Program-made: the position numbers and the translations under genes
Shown here: positions 9,183 through 15,301 of the stretch, piece after piece
Layout of the letters: each line of letters begins with the position of its first letter
How positions within the stretch are numbered: the stretch's first letter is position 1
NCBI GenBank assembly: GCA_043816305.1
Contig: JBDRHZ010000015.1
Location: forward strand, 1 to 21,370
Direction: 5' to 3'
DNA: 21,370 nt
From: JAHIVN01 sp018816645
Lineage (GTDB): Bacteria > Patescibacteriota > Dojkabacteria > JAHIVN01
The notes under the pieces: model-generated
The model's database searches: none
What the model was told of the DNA's origin: nothing
Seen by the model: the letters and a program-made list of their open reading frames with translations, nothing else

Positions 9183-9542
9183 TTATCTACAAACCAGCAT
9201 AAAGCTTGTGTAGTTCTCCTTGTCATCCTGAAGGTTTTTATCAATGATTTTTAAGTCATAAAGCCTGCTCAAATCCTTCGATCCAAGAATACAAATACTT
9301 TCACGCAGCCTGCCTTCAGAAAGAGCTTTGGCAGCTTGAGCAGTGTCTATCAGATCTCCTTCACCGCTTTCAAGCTTCCAACCTGGATATTTTCTAGATA
9401 GACTACTTCGGCATTGTTTCAGAACTTGAGGATGTGCAAGTATCGTATCCACTACATGCGGCGAGACATCCCTTCTTTTCATCAGATAATGCTGGATACG
9501 AATTGAGAATTCTTTGACAATTTTGAATTTATACTTAGCCAT
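9183..9542 (-). CDS. Prephenate dehydratase-like lobe II, truncated
   Basis: This 119-residue ORF matches only the second half of the prephenate dehydratase catalytic domain (prephenate to phenylpyruvate in Phe synthesis). Recognisable pieces are FKIVKEFSIRIQHYLM, AHPQVLKQCRSSL, DTAQAAKALSEG, ICILGSKDLSRLYDLKII and NLQDDKENYTSFMLV. In the last, the family's catalytic Thr-Arg-Phe is Thr-Ser-Phe, so the key Arg is lost. The first lobe and the ACT domain are absent. Family-like sequence continues upstream in frame (GGVVEESIYA), behind a TAA. Catalysis is therefore very unlikely. It is either a decaying pseudogene or a repurposed small protein. The ATG at 9542 has an AAGGAGGTG 25 bp upstream, too far for normal use. 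Confidence 0.65.
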   Translation of the reverse strand: MAKYKFKIVKEFSIRIQHYLMKRRDVSPHVVDTILAHPQVLKQCRSSLSRKYPGWKLESGEGDLIDTAQAAKALSEGRLRESICILGSKDLSRLYDLKIIDKNLQDDKENYTSFMLVCR

Positions 9543-9596
9543 AGCATAAATAGATTCTTCTACAACACCTCCTTAAATTCCATAGATTTTATTCAT
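9543..9596 (-). pseudogene. In-frame upstream remnant of prephenate dehydratase
   Basis: Reading upstream in the same frame gives GGVVEESIYA directly before Met1 of the 119-residue ORF, then a TAA (9573-9575), then MNKIYGI from an ATG at 9596. In intact enzymes this region reads roughly YGI-(V)P-IENS-xGGxVxETxDLL. The fragment therefore looks like the lobe I/lobe II junction with the VPIENS segment deleted and a stop introduced. The terminator of the upstream gene lies just before this ATG, and no lobe I sequence is seen further upstream. Confidence 0.5.
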
Positions 9597-9605
9597 GACA
9601 TATGC

Positions 9606-9637
9606 CAGTAAAAAACAAAACCTCCTTTTCAGGAGGT
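9606..9637 (-). terminator. Rho-independent terminator of the 34-residue membrane peptide gene
   Basis: Read on the minus strand, ACCTCCT and AGGAGGT form a 7-bp stem closed by a GAAA tetraloop, followed by TTTGTTTTTTA. This is a textbook intrinsic terminator. It lies 26 bp after the stop codon at 9663. Confidence 0.85.
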
Positions 9638-9662
9638 CTTACTTTCCAATTTTTAAGATTGA

Positions 9663-9767
9663 TTATACGGAAATGCCCCCCTTCTCAGCTTGCACCATGA
9701 GATAAATAACAAGTACAAAAAACGCAATCACTAGAAATGTCATCAGAGAGGTTGTAATTTTTTTCAT
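9663..9767 (-). CDS. 34-residue single-pass membrane peptide
   Basis: A short ORF from ATG 9767 to TAA 9663. The product starts MKKITTSLMTF, has one hydrophobic helix (about residues 7-25, with LVIAFFVLVIYLMV), and ends QAEKGGISV. Support for a real gene: an SD-like AGAAGGA (9771-9777) just upstream, a positive-inside N-terminus, a typical terminator 26 bp downstream, and an upstream TTGACA on the same strand (though no well-spaced -10). The product could be a small membrane regulator, a holin-like or toxin-like peptide, or a subunit of a membrane complex. Nothing in the sequence decides between these. Confidence 0.65.
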   Translation of the reverse strand: MKKITTSLMTFLVIAFFVLVIYLMVQAEKGGISV

Positions 9768-9777
9768 ATTTCCTTCT

Positions 9778-10048
9778 AAATCAAATATAATTTTCAGATT
9801 TTTGTCAAAAAATTTTTGGGCTGGTGGCCATTTTACAACTAGTTGGATTCGTTGTCAAGGAGATTCGGACATTGTTAAATCAGCGTTTTCCCGATCAGTT
9901 CAAGCGGGATTGTACTCTTTTAGCCTTTACATTATACTTTTCTTCTTGTCAATTATCAGTTTTCAGTCGTCAGTTAAAATTAGCCTAATCCACAATCATT
10001 AATCCCTTCGATCACCTTGATCGTCTTAATCTTCTCGATCATTTCATT
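9778..10048. other. Intergenic region with simple direct repeats
   Basis: There is no gene here. It contains two stretches of short imperfect repeats: around 9949-9976 (TCAATTATCAGTTTTCAGTC followed by GTCAGTTA) and around 10007-10040 (repeated TCGATCA/TTGATCG/TCGATCA units). Both look like simple-sequence expansions. A TTGACA box in minus orientation lies just upstream of the 34-residue ORF. Confidence 0.4.
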
Positions 10049-10513
10049 CTACACTCCTAGTCCTTCTCCCCACTTCCTTGCTCTTTCCAGCTCTCCCTCT
10101 TTCAACGGTCCTTTGGTATCTTCTACAAAAAATCCTTCCGGTTCAACAGGAAGACTTCCTCCTTTGCTTGTCAATGATTTAGCTATCTTTGGAGCTGCGT
10201 ATCCGATCATTCCAATAAGCAGCTTGAGCAGAAATTTCTGCTTCTCTGCAATAGCTCTTGTATCAAATGCAGCAACCTTCACATTCTTCAAAGCACCAGG
10301 CGGAATCTTGTCTAAAAATGCTTTCGCCTCAGGTTTCGGTCTGCCGCCATGTGTTGGAGCACCAAATACAACTAGTTCATAATCTGATAAATTCTCAGTC
10401 CCCGCATCCTTTATAGAAATAACTTCTACATCTTGAGCTATGCCTTCGCCGATTGCCCGTGCAACTTTTTCTGTGTTGCCGTGAAGCGAGTCGTAGATGA
10501 CAAGTGTTTTCAT
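10049..10513 (-). CDS. Flavodoxin-family protein
   Basis: A 154-residue soluble flavodoxin-like fold that should bind FMN. The N-terminal strand and phosphate-binding loop are clear: TLVIYDSLHGNTEKVA (residues 3-18), where classic flavodoxins have T-x-T-G-N-T. The second flavin-contact loop is VVFGAPTHGGRP (about 48-59), and FDTRA marks the third. The C-terminal half (EGFFVEDTKGPLKEGELERA) matches flavodoxin-domain proteins of the FldA/menaquinone-dependent protoporphyrinogen oxidase-like group. It may act as an electron carrier or an NAD(P)H:quinone oxidoreductase. It is a single-gene unit with an extended -10 promoter and a strong upstream palindrome. The ATG has no SD. Confidence 0.88.
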   Translation of the reverse strand: MKTLVIYDSLHGNTEKVARAIGEGIAQDVEVISIKDAGTENLSDYELVVFGAPTHGGRPKPEAKAFLDKIPPGALKNVKVAAFDTRAIAEKQKFLLKLLIGMIGYAAPKIAKSLTSKGGSLPVEPEGFFVEDTKGPLKEGELERARKWGEGLGV

Positions 10514-10549
10514 ATTATTGCAGTAAGAAGTAAACAGTAATCAATTGTC

Positions 10550-10597
10550 AGTATAACACAACACATAGAACTTGTAGAATGCGGTCACTGACCGCAT
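10550..10597 (-). promoter_or_regulatory. Flavodoxin promoter with 19-bp operator-like palindrome
   Basis: On the minus strand an extended -10 (TG-T-TATACT, hexamer at 10550-10555) precedes the flavodoxin ATG by about 37 nt. The -35 position is weak (TCTACA). Right upstream, at 10579-10597, is the perfect palindrome ATGCGGTCACTGACCGCAT (9-bp arms around one base). A GC-rich dyad in AT-rich DNA at the -35 edge is typical of a dimeric regulator's site. Which regulator cannot be told. Confidence 0.65.
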
Positions 10598-10706
10598 AAC
10601 CAATAAATTATATATTCTAAGGAAATTACAAAATTTGTTTCAAAAAAAAGAATTTTGTCATGTGAGAAGAAAGTGGAAATCAGCAAATCTACACACAACA
10701 TTCATT

Positions 10707-10734
10707 AATTAGGTAATCATCTGATTACCTAATT
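10707..10734. terminator. Perfect 12-bp hairpin after the MazG-type gene
   Basis: AATTAGGTAATC and GATTACCTAATT form a 12-bp stem with a 4-nt loop, beginning 2 bp after the MazG stop codon (10737). On the minus strand no long U-tract follows. On the plus strand TTCTATTTCTTTCT follows. It could terminate in either direction or protect the 3' end of the transcript. Confidence 0.55.
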
Positions 10735-10736
10735 TT

Positions 10737-11051
10737 CTATTTCTTTCTGTACCTGTCGTTATCTCTTTTGTAGCTTTTATCTATAACTTTTTGCAATGAA
10801 TCTTCAAGATCGATACCCTTAGAATTTGCTAGACAAATTAAAGTGAAAATAACATCGGCTATCTCCTCCGATAGCCGTCTCTTTTCCTCAGTAGCTTTCT
10901 TCCTTTTAGGACCATATAGATGGTTTATTTCCCTGGAAAGTTCACCAACCTCTTCAACCAACCTCGCCAGTATTTCATGCGGCTTCCAGTATTGAGAATC
11001 AAACTGTGCTGTCCATTTGTCGACTTCATTTTGGAAATCTTTTATGTTCAT
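10737..11051 (-). CDS. MazG-type nucleotide pyrophosphohydrolase
   Basis: A 104-residue all-alpha NTP pyrophosphohydrolase of the MazG/dUTPase-like superfamily. It should convert NTPs or dNTPs to monophosphate and pyrophosphate, for example to remove abnormal nucleotides. The metal-binding signature is complete: E34-V-G-E37 in LVEEVGELSREI and E63-I-A-D66 in SEEIADVIF, separated by a short Lys-rich insert (YGPKRKKATEEKRR). I start it at the ATG at 11051. An in-frame TTG at 11069 would add six residues (MIARVN), but the ATG gives the usual family start (MNIKDFQNEV). An extended -10 (TG-A-TAGAAT) lies about 30 bp upstream. A strong hairpin follows the stop. Confidence 0.85.
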   Translation of the reverse strand: MNIKDFQNEVDKWTAQFDSQYWKPHEILARLVEEVGELSREINHLYGPKRKKATEEKRRLSEEIADVIFTLICLANSKGIDLEDSLQKVIDKSYKRDNDRYRKK

Positions 11052-11189
11052 ATTGACGCGTGCAATCAACTGCTTTTATTCTATCAGAATTTGGAAGTTG
11101 TAAGAAGAGTAGCAAAGAAACCACAAAGGTAACAGATCAAGTTATAGAACATTCACAGAAAACACTCTCGGAGACAGTTCGAGAAATTA

Positions 11190-11738
11190 TCAAGGCCCAG
11201 TAGCTATACCATCAATCTGCCACTTGTCTTCAACTCTCAGAAGTCTTACCCTTCTCGTGTTTTCTCCTTCGTCCCAATTCAAATTGTATTCCGGATTGTC
11301 TATAAATATTATAGAGATCTTTACTTTGTATATCCTAGCATGTATTGTCCAATTTTCTTTATCATATTCTTCCACTGACAAAGTCTGAACACTTTCCCAC
11401 TCATCAAAGGTTACGGCATAGGCCTGTATTTTTGAGTTCGATTGAATCGGGTCTGTTCCGACAAGATTATCAGACATCATAAGAACAGCTTCATTTGGTC
11501 TGTCTTCATCGATCAATGCGAAGAACAACCTTATGACATCCTCCGCAGTCGGATCAGAAACATTATCATCTTCTGTTTTAGAAAATGTCGTTGTATTGTC
11601 AGCACTATCATCTACATTTTGAGAATTTTCTGAGAAATTATCGTTCTTGCTTCGGTTATACAATATAAGAGCGGTTACCGAACCTCCAATGATGACAGCT
11701 ACGGCTGTGAAACCAATAAAAAAAAGAAATTTTTTCAT
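11190..11738 (-). CDS. Membrane-anchored NTF2-like (DUF4878-like) protein
   Basis: A 182-residue protein with a short basic N-terminus and one hydrophobic helix (about 5-27), then an Asn/Asp/Ser/Thr-rich linker (28-62) and a compact domain (about 63-182). The domain starts with a helix, DPTAEDVIRLFFALIDEDRP, and ends with strands RRVRLLRVEDKWQIDGI. This is the pattern of NTF2/SnoaL-like folds such as DUF4878 lipoproteins, but there is no lipobox Cys. It is predicted to face outward. No catalytic residues can be assigned, and the family call is a resemblance only. The ATG has no SD. It is a single gene, followed after 138 bp by the MazG gene on the same strand. Confidence 0.6.
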   Translation of the reverse strand: MKKFLFFIGFTAVAVIIGGSVTALILYNRSKNDNFSENSQNVDDSADNTTTFSKTEDDNVSDPTAEDVIRLFFALIDEDRPNEAVLMMSDNLVGTDPIQSNSKIQAYAVTFDEWESVQTLSVEEYDKENWTIHARIYKVKISIIFIDNPEYNLNWDEGENTRRVRLLRVEDKWQIDGIATGP

Positions 11739-12016
11739 ATATTTATAAAGATAAATTTATTACGATCAATTATATCAGATCTACAAGACTGGCTCCAAAG
11801 AGAGAAAAAAACCCTAAAAAGAAATTTTTAAATAATCTAAATTTCAAAACTCTCATTTTCGCATTATCAACTTTTAACATTCTATCAAATTTATAAAGTT
11901 TGTAAAAAAGGAAGATAAGAATTATTATAAGACAACATCAAGCTGAGAATATCTGTTATAATATTAGCCATAAAAATGATTTACAAAATAGATTATTCTT
12001 TAAGTTGGATCTCGCT
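11739..12016. promoter_or_regulatory. Divergent AT-rich spacer with extended -10 promoter
   Basis: This 278-bp gene-free spacer is very AT-rich. On the plus strand a perfect extended -10, TG-T-TATAAT (hexamer 11957-11962), should start transcription near 11969, about 48 nt before the ATG of the Yip1-like gene. No good -35 is seen, consistent with an extended -10. No hairpin or RNA gene is visible. Confidence 0.6.
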
Positions 12017-12598
12017 ATGAATTTAATCAGACTCTGGTTCCTTACAATTATAAAACCTAAAAAAGCATTTATTGAGTTGCAAAAGAGAAGTGCTCCACAG
12101 TGGGGATTGTATGCAATCCTGATAAGGTTTGTCGTTACCGCACTTACATCAATTCTATTCCTATATTTACTGGATAAGAAACCATTTCATCCTTCTTATC
12201 TTACATTTCTATCCGATGATGAATACTACAAATACGAAATATTCTTTTTACCAGTATTTGGGCTTGCTGGTTGGTTATTATCAGGCAATGTTATTTACCT
12301 CATCTTGAAACTTTGTAAAATTGAGTGTAGTACAGATCGGATTCTAAATGTCATCGGATGGGGCTTACTTGTCGTGATGCCCGTTGTCTGGCTTCTGGAC
12401 TGGATAAATCTATTGACAGATAATTACAACATGACTGTCACTACTATTATTCATTTATTCATATCTTTCTGGGAGGTAACTTTATTTGCAATTGGATTCA
12501 GAAGAATAATCAGGATAAATACATTACTTTCATTGATATTAGGGTTAATTGTCAAATTTGGCATTTTCATTCCCTTGGCAATGATATTTGTAAGGTAA
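12017..12598 (+). CDS. Yip1-like polytopic membrane protein
   Basis: A 193-residue integral membrane protein with about five helices: about 35-53 (LYAILIRFVVTALTSILFLYLL), 80-100 (IFFLPVFGLAGWLLSGNVIY), 115-132 (VIGWGLLVVMPVVWLLDW), 141-160 and 168-190. The N-terminal IIKPKKAFIELQKRS followed by membrane helices is typical of bacterial Yip1/YIP1-domain proteins, whose role is poorly defined. The ATG at 12017 is preferred. An in-frame TTG at 12005 would add four residues. Neither has an SD. The upstream TGTTATAAT is the likely promoter. The thermonuclease gene follows on the same strand after 121 bp with a large hairpin between. Confidence 0.65.
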   Translation: MNLIRLWFLTIIKPKKAFIELQKRSAPQWGLYAILIRFVVTALTSILFLYLLDKKPFHPSYLTFLSDDEYYKYEIFFLPVFGLAGWLLSGNVIYLILKLCKIECSTDRILNVIGWGLLVVMPVVWLLDWINLLTDNYNMTVTTIIHLFISFWEVTLFAIGFRRIIRINTLLSLILGLIVKFGIFIPLAMIFVR

Positions 12599-12607
12599 TC
12601 ATATACT

Positions 12608-12665
12608 TAGCCGAAGCACCTGCCTGTGTTCAGACAGATCTGACAGGTCTGATGTGACTCGGCTA
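12608..12665 (+). repeat. 58-nt multi-stem hairpin upstream of the nuclease gene
   Basis: TAGCCGA (12608-12614) pairs with TCGGCTA (12659-12665). Inside it CAC pairs with GTG, then CCTG with CAGG, then TCAGA with TCTGA closing a CAGA loop. This gives one long, interrupted stem. No U-tract follows, so it is not a standard terminator. It could be a leader structure for the nuclease mRNA or a transposon scar. Confidence 0.55.
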
Positions 12666-12719
12666 GTTCTTCAACTCCTCTACTTCATCTGCTACAATAC
12701 CTCTACCAGAAAACTCAAA

Positions 12720-13634
12720 ATGCCCAATAAAAAAGTTACTAAAAGCTCTCTTGGTATCAAGCAATTCATCATCATATTTGGAGGAATATCTATTTACCTT
12801 CTCTGTATTTTTTCAGTAGCATTTTTTTTAATAGCTCTCATCGGCTCGACATTCGAACCCAAGCACGAGGAAGTTGCCGGTGCAAGCATTCATCCTACTG
12901 CTACTAATTCAAATGATATGGCTACGACTTACAGCGTAGTAAGCATCACAGACGGCGATACCATTAAAATCGATTACGAAGGAAAGATTGAGAAAGTAAG
13001 ACTTATCGGCATCGATACTCCCGAATCCAAACACCCCAGTAAAGGGGTAGAATGCTTCAGCAAAGAGGCAACAGAGAAAATGAAATCTCTAGTAGAAGGA
13101 AAACAAGTCAGGATAGAATTTGATGAAACACAGGACAAAAGAGATAAGTACGACAGGCTGCTCCTCTACATCTGGCAGAAAGACACTTTTATAAACAAAG
13201 AAATGATACTCGGCGGCTATGCGCATGAATACACTTATAACCTGTCATATAAATATCAGGAAGAATTAAAGTCGGCAGAAAAAGAAGCCCGAGAGAATAA
13301 CAAAGGTTTGTGGGGAGACGCTTGTGAGTGCGAAAAGGGGAAAGAGAAGAGCAGAGACTGCATAGAATGCTATACCGCCAAAGCAATATATACCAACTGG
13401 GACTGCTCAACCTATTCACAGATTGTCAAGGACTCAACCTGTACAAACTTCTGCGATATGAATGTCCCAGAACCTCTGCCTCCGGTAACACCTACATACG
13501 TTTGCAACTGCAGCAAAACATGTACGCAGATACAGACGTGTAAGGAAGCATACTTTCAGCTGAAGTGTGGATGTACTATAAGGGATGGAGATAACGATGG
13601 AGTTCCCTGTGAGAATCTGTGCCCGGGTAGTTAG
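12720..13634 (+). CDS. Membrane-anchored thermonuclease (SNase) with excalibur calcium-binding domain
   Basis: A 304-residue extracellular nuclease. A basic N-terminus leads into one membrane helix (about 15-43). The staphylococcal-nuclease domain (about 70-200) keeps the calcium and catalytic residues: D79 in ITDGDTIKI, R94 in VRLIGIDTPES, E102, and R146 in DKYDRLLLYIW. A Cys-rich linker (202-246, ten Cys) and a Pro-rich hinge follow. The C-terminal excalibur domain (266-301) has DGDNDGVPCENLC, a DxDxDGxxCE calcium loop. The likely role is cutting external DNA or RNA, useful for a nucleotide-scavenging CPR cell. The ATG at 12720 is preferred because an in-frame GTG at 12654 lies inside the 58-nt hairpin. 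The domain pair is known from other bacteria. Confidence 0.9.
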   Translation: MPNKKVTKSSLGIKQFIIIFGGISIYLLCIFSVAFFLIALIGSTFEPKHEEVAGASIHPTATNSNDMATTYSVVSITDGDTIKIDYEGKIEKVRLIGIDTPESKHPSKGVECFSKEATEKMKSLVEGKQVRIEFDETQDKRDKYDRLLLYIWQKDTFINKEMILGGYAHEYTYNLSYKYQEELKSAEKEARENNKGLWGDACECEKGKEKSRDCIECYTAKAIYTNWDCSTYSQIVKDSTCTNFCDMNVPEPLPPVTPTYVCNCSKTCTQIQTCKEAYFQLKCGCTIRDGDNDGVPCENLCPGS

Positions 13635-13670
13635 AGTAACTCCTGAACCAGGTGATCCTTCGGGCCTCTC

Positions 13671-13733
13671 ATGATAAAGAGACCTGCTCCAGCAGAAGGA
13701 GTTCCTTGTGAGTATTTGTTCCCGGGCGGATAA
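13671..13733 (+). pseudogene. Degenerate duplicate of the excalibur tail
   Basis: Thirty-six bases after the nuclease stop, a 20-codon frame ends EGVPCEYLFPGG-stop. It mirrors the nuclease's own end, DGVPCENLCPGS-stop. At DNA level GGAGTTCC(C/T)TGTGAG and CCCGGG are shared. The Asp calcium ligands have gone. This is probably the remnant of a tandem duplication of the gene's 3' end. Confidence 0.55.
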
Positions 13734-13793
13734 ATGTTGGAACCTTTCTAAAACTGAACGCAGCCGCGTGATGAGCGAAGCAAATTTTACGTG

Positions 13794-13880
13794 GCGGAGA
13801 GAGAGGCCTGCCTGCGCAGGCAGGGATTCCCTACTATGCTCTTCACTTCATTTCGAGCTTCGGCGGGCAGGCGAACCTAT
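13794..13880 (+). repeat. Palindromic intergenic repeat, copy 1
   Basis: The unit starts GCGGAGAGAGA, carries the palindrome CCTGCCTGCGCAGGCAGG followed by GATTCCCT, has a variable centre, and ends CTTCGGCGGGCAGGCGAACC. Copy 2 lies at 14879-14950 in the same orientation. The ends are almost identical and the centres differ in sequence and length (copy 1 is 15 bp longer). The end GCGGGCAGGC can also pair with the GCCTGCCTGC of the first palindrome, so alternative folds exist. Confidence 0.8.
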
Positions 13881-13987
13881 CCTTTGGAGTTCTTCCCCCT
13901 GCAATCTCTCCGATCGCCCTCAACTTTATCAAGACCGCTTGGAGAGTTTGGCTTGCCCGCCTCTGGAGGGGAAGAAGTTGGAAAACA

Positions 13988-14016
13988 TTGTAGTATTCTT
14001 TTATTACAAATATAAT
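13988..14016 (+). promoter_or_regulatory. Probable promoter of the arsM-like gene
   Basis: A perfect TATAAT at 14011-14016 with TTGTAG (13988-13993) 17 bp upstream predicts a start near 14023 and a leader of about 34 nt. No arsenic-regulator (ArsR-type) dyad is evident close by. Confidence 0.55.
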
Positions 14017-14056
14017 CCAATAAGGTAAAGATTAATTTAGAACAAATACTAAAGTT

Positions 14057-14806
14057 ATGAAAAAACAAAGAGTAAAACAGATTGTCAGAGATCATTATAG
14101 AGAAATTGCAACCAAGAGTACCGGTTGCAGTTGCTGCAATAACAGTGATGATGCAATAGCAAATGATCAAATCGCAAAAAGTATTGGCTATTCAGATGAG
14201 GAAATAAAATCTGTAGCAGTAGCAAATCTTGGACTTGGCTGCGGGAATCCAACTGCAATGGGAAATATCAAAGAAGGTGATATTGTTTTAGATTTAGGCT
14301 CGGGTGCAGGTTTTGATTGTTTTCTTGCAGCCAAAAAGGTTGGGATGTCAGGTCGAGTAATTGGAGTAGATATGACTCAGGAAATGATTGCCAAGGCAAA
14401 TCAGAATTCCCGAACGTTAAAATATGATAACGTTGAATTCCGATTAGGCGATATTGAAAATCTTCCTGTTGAAAGTAATTCTATAGATATAGTTATAAGC
14501 AATTGCGTTATAAATCTTGCCCCAGATAAATCAAAAGTTTTCGCAGAAGCATTTAGAGTGCTTAAAAAGGGTGGAAGAATGTACGTTTCCGATATTGTAT
14601 TGTTGGGGGATTTAACAAAAGAACAAAGAGAAGATTCTCAATTAATAGCAAGCTGTGTTGGCGGAGCCATTTTAAAGGAAGATTATTTACGAATTGTAGA
14701 AATCGCAGGATTTAGGGTGAAAATCTTATCGGAAGATAAGGATATAAGTAAGAGACAATATCAAGGTATTCCTCTGGAGAGTTTAAAGATAGAGGCAAGA
14801 AAATAA
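14057..14806 (+). CDS. arsM: Arsenite S-adenosylmethionine methyltransferase (ArsM family)
   Basis: A 249-residue class I SAM-dependent methyltransferase. Family members methylate As(III) to mono-, di- and trimethylated forms. The SAM-binding loop is VLDLGSGAGFDCF (77-89), with VIGVDMT after it. All the cysteine positions typical of ArsM are present: CSCC near the N-terminus (24-27), C62 in LGLGCGNPTA, C150 in SNCVINLAPDK and C200 in ASCVGGAI. The last two match the catalytic As-binding pair. Length is slightly below that of many homologs, because the C-terminal domain is short. It stands alone, with no arsR, arsB or arsC in view, and lies between two direct copies of a palindromic repeat. 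It may have arrived by transfer. Methylation of another metalloid cannot be excluded. Confidence 0.9.
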   Translation: MKKQRVKQIVRDHYREIATKSTGCSCCNNSDDAIANDQIAKSIGYSDEEIKSVAVANLGLGCGNPTAMGNIKEGDIVLDLGSGAGFDCFLAAKKVGMSGRVIGVDMTQEMIAKANQNSRTLKYDNVEFRLGDIENLPVESNSIDIVISNCVINLAPDKSKVFAEAFRVLKKGGRMYVSDIVLLGDLTKEQREDSQLIASCVGGAILKEDYLRIVEIAGFRVKILSEDKDISKRQYQGIPLESLKIEARK

Positions 14807-14824
14807 ATCCGGTTATGATATCTG

Positions 14825-14841
14825 CTGTTGTGAGTCAACAG
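14825..14841 (+). terminator. Weak hairpin after arsM
   Basis: CTGTTG and CAACAG form a 6-bp stem with a 5-nt loop, 18 bp after the arsM stop. No U-tract follows, so termination here is uncertain. Confidence 0.3.
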
Positions 14842-14878
14842 TGAATTGAAAGGCTTCTACAACAGAGACATACGAAAC

Positions 14879-14950
14879 GCGGAGAGAGAAGCCTGCCTAC
14901 GCAGGCAGGGATTCCCTTCTTCGCTTTGCTTCGGCGGGCAGGCGAACCTA
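14879..14950 (+). repeat. Palindromic intergenic repeat, copy 2
   Basis: The second copy of the unit at 13794-13880, in the same direction: GCGGAGAGAGA, then CCTGCCTACGCAGGCAGG and GATTCCCT, a shorter centre, and CTTCGGCGGGCAGGCGAACC. The central base changes (TGC to TAC) show that the copies have been separate for some time. Together the two bracket the arsM gene. Confidence 0.8.
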
Positions 14951-15301
14951 TTCCGATTGCATAAAAGAGAAGAGGTAAAAAAATCACTACTGAATTTGGA
15001 CAGTACAAAGCCTGCAAAGACTGTCTCGAATCATTAGTCTAAGTGAGCTTTTTCCTTTATTTGTCTTAAAATACTTTTCTCTTCTTAAGGCATCACATTT
15101 TGAAAGATGCTCTTCATAGAATTAAAAGCTTTTCCCCCGACTAGAAAATAATCAGCTGGTATAATATCTTCTAAGTTTATCACAATGTTATTTTTCATTT
15201 ATTACTAGAATAAGTATTACTCTTTTGTTATCATTCATCATTGTTTATTGCGGGAAATTATGGTGGACCATTAACCGCTATTCTCTTTAAGAATATTACT
15301 T
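14951..15301. other. AT-rich intergenic region with plus-strand extended -10
   Basis: No convincing gene. A plus-strand frame ends with EFGQYKACKDCLESLV at 15042, which could be a gene scrap. A perfect extended -10 (TG-G-TATAAT, hexamer 15160-15165) points rightwards, toward the 3' end of the minus-strand swivel-domain gene, with no ORF behind it. It could drive an antisense or small RNA or be chance. No terminator-type hairpin was found for the swivel-domain gene. Confidence 0.35.

Larger units (their letters stand above)
13735..14056. other. GC-richer intergenic region before the methyltransferase gene
   Basis: No gene is supported here. It contains repeat copy 1 (13794-13880, listed separately), and further inverted pieces: TTCTTCCCC near 13889 against GGGGAAGAA near 13970, and GGCGGGCA near 13862 against TGCCCGCC near 13953. 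It could fold as one extended structure of about 180 nt. Translations of this stretch are composition artefacts of the palindromes. The right end holds the arsM promoter. Confidence 0.45.

Noticed and set aside
9559..9575. AAGGAGGTG as SD for the dehydratase-like ORF
   Set aside because: It is 25 nt from the ATG. The bases are also the codons of the family's Gly-Gly-Val, so it is probably coding remnant.
11060..11203. A 47-codon plus-strand frame from GTG ending ETVREIIKAQ
   Set aside because: No SD or promoter fits, it overlaps the 3' end of the minus-strand anchored protein and the start of MazG, and the start is only a GTG. It may be a gene scrap.
13784..13950. CRISPR-like array suspected from repeated GCCTGCC units
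   Set aside because: Only two units 1 kb apart with variable centres, no regular spacers and no cas genes.
13708..14028. Plus-strand ORFs over the region before arsM (translations with AEREACLRRQGFP)
   Set aside because: The same peptide appears from both copies of the palindromic repeat, so it is a by-product of the repeat DNA, not a protein.
14846..15037. ORFs over repeat copy 2, both strands
   Set aside because: Composition artefact of the repeat. Only the tail EFGQYKACKDCLESLV looked protein-like, and no gene body precedes it.
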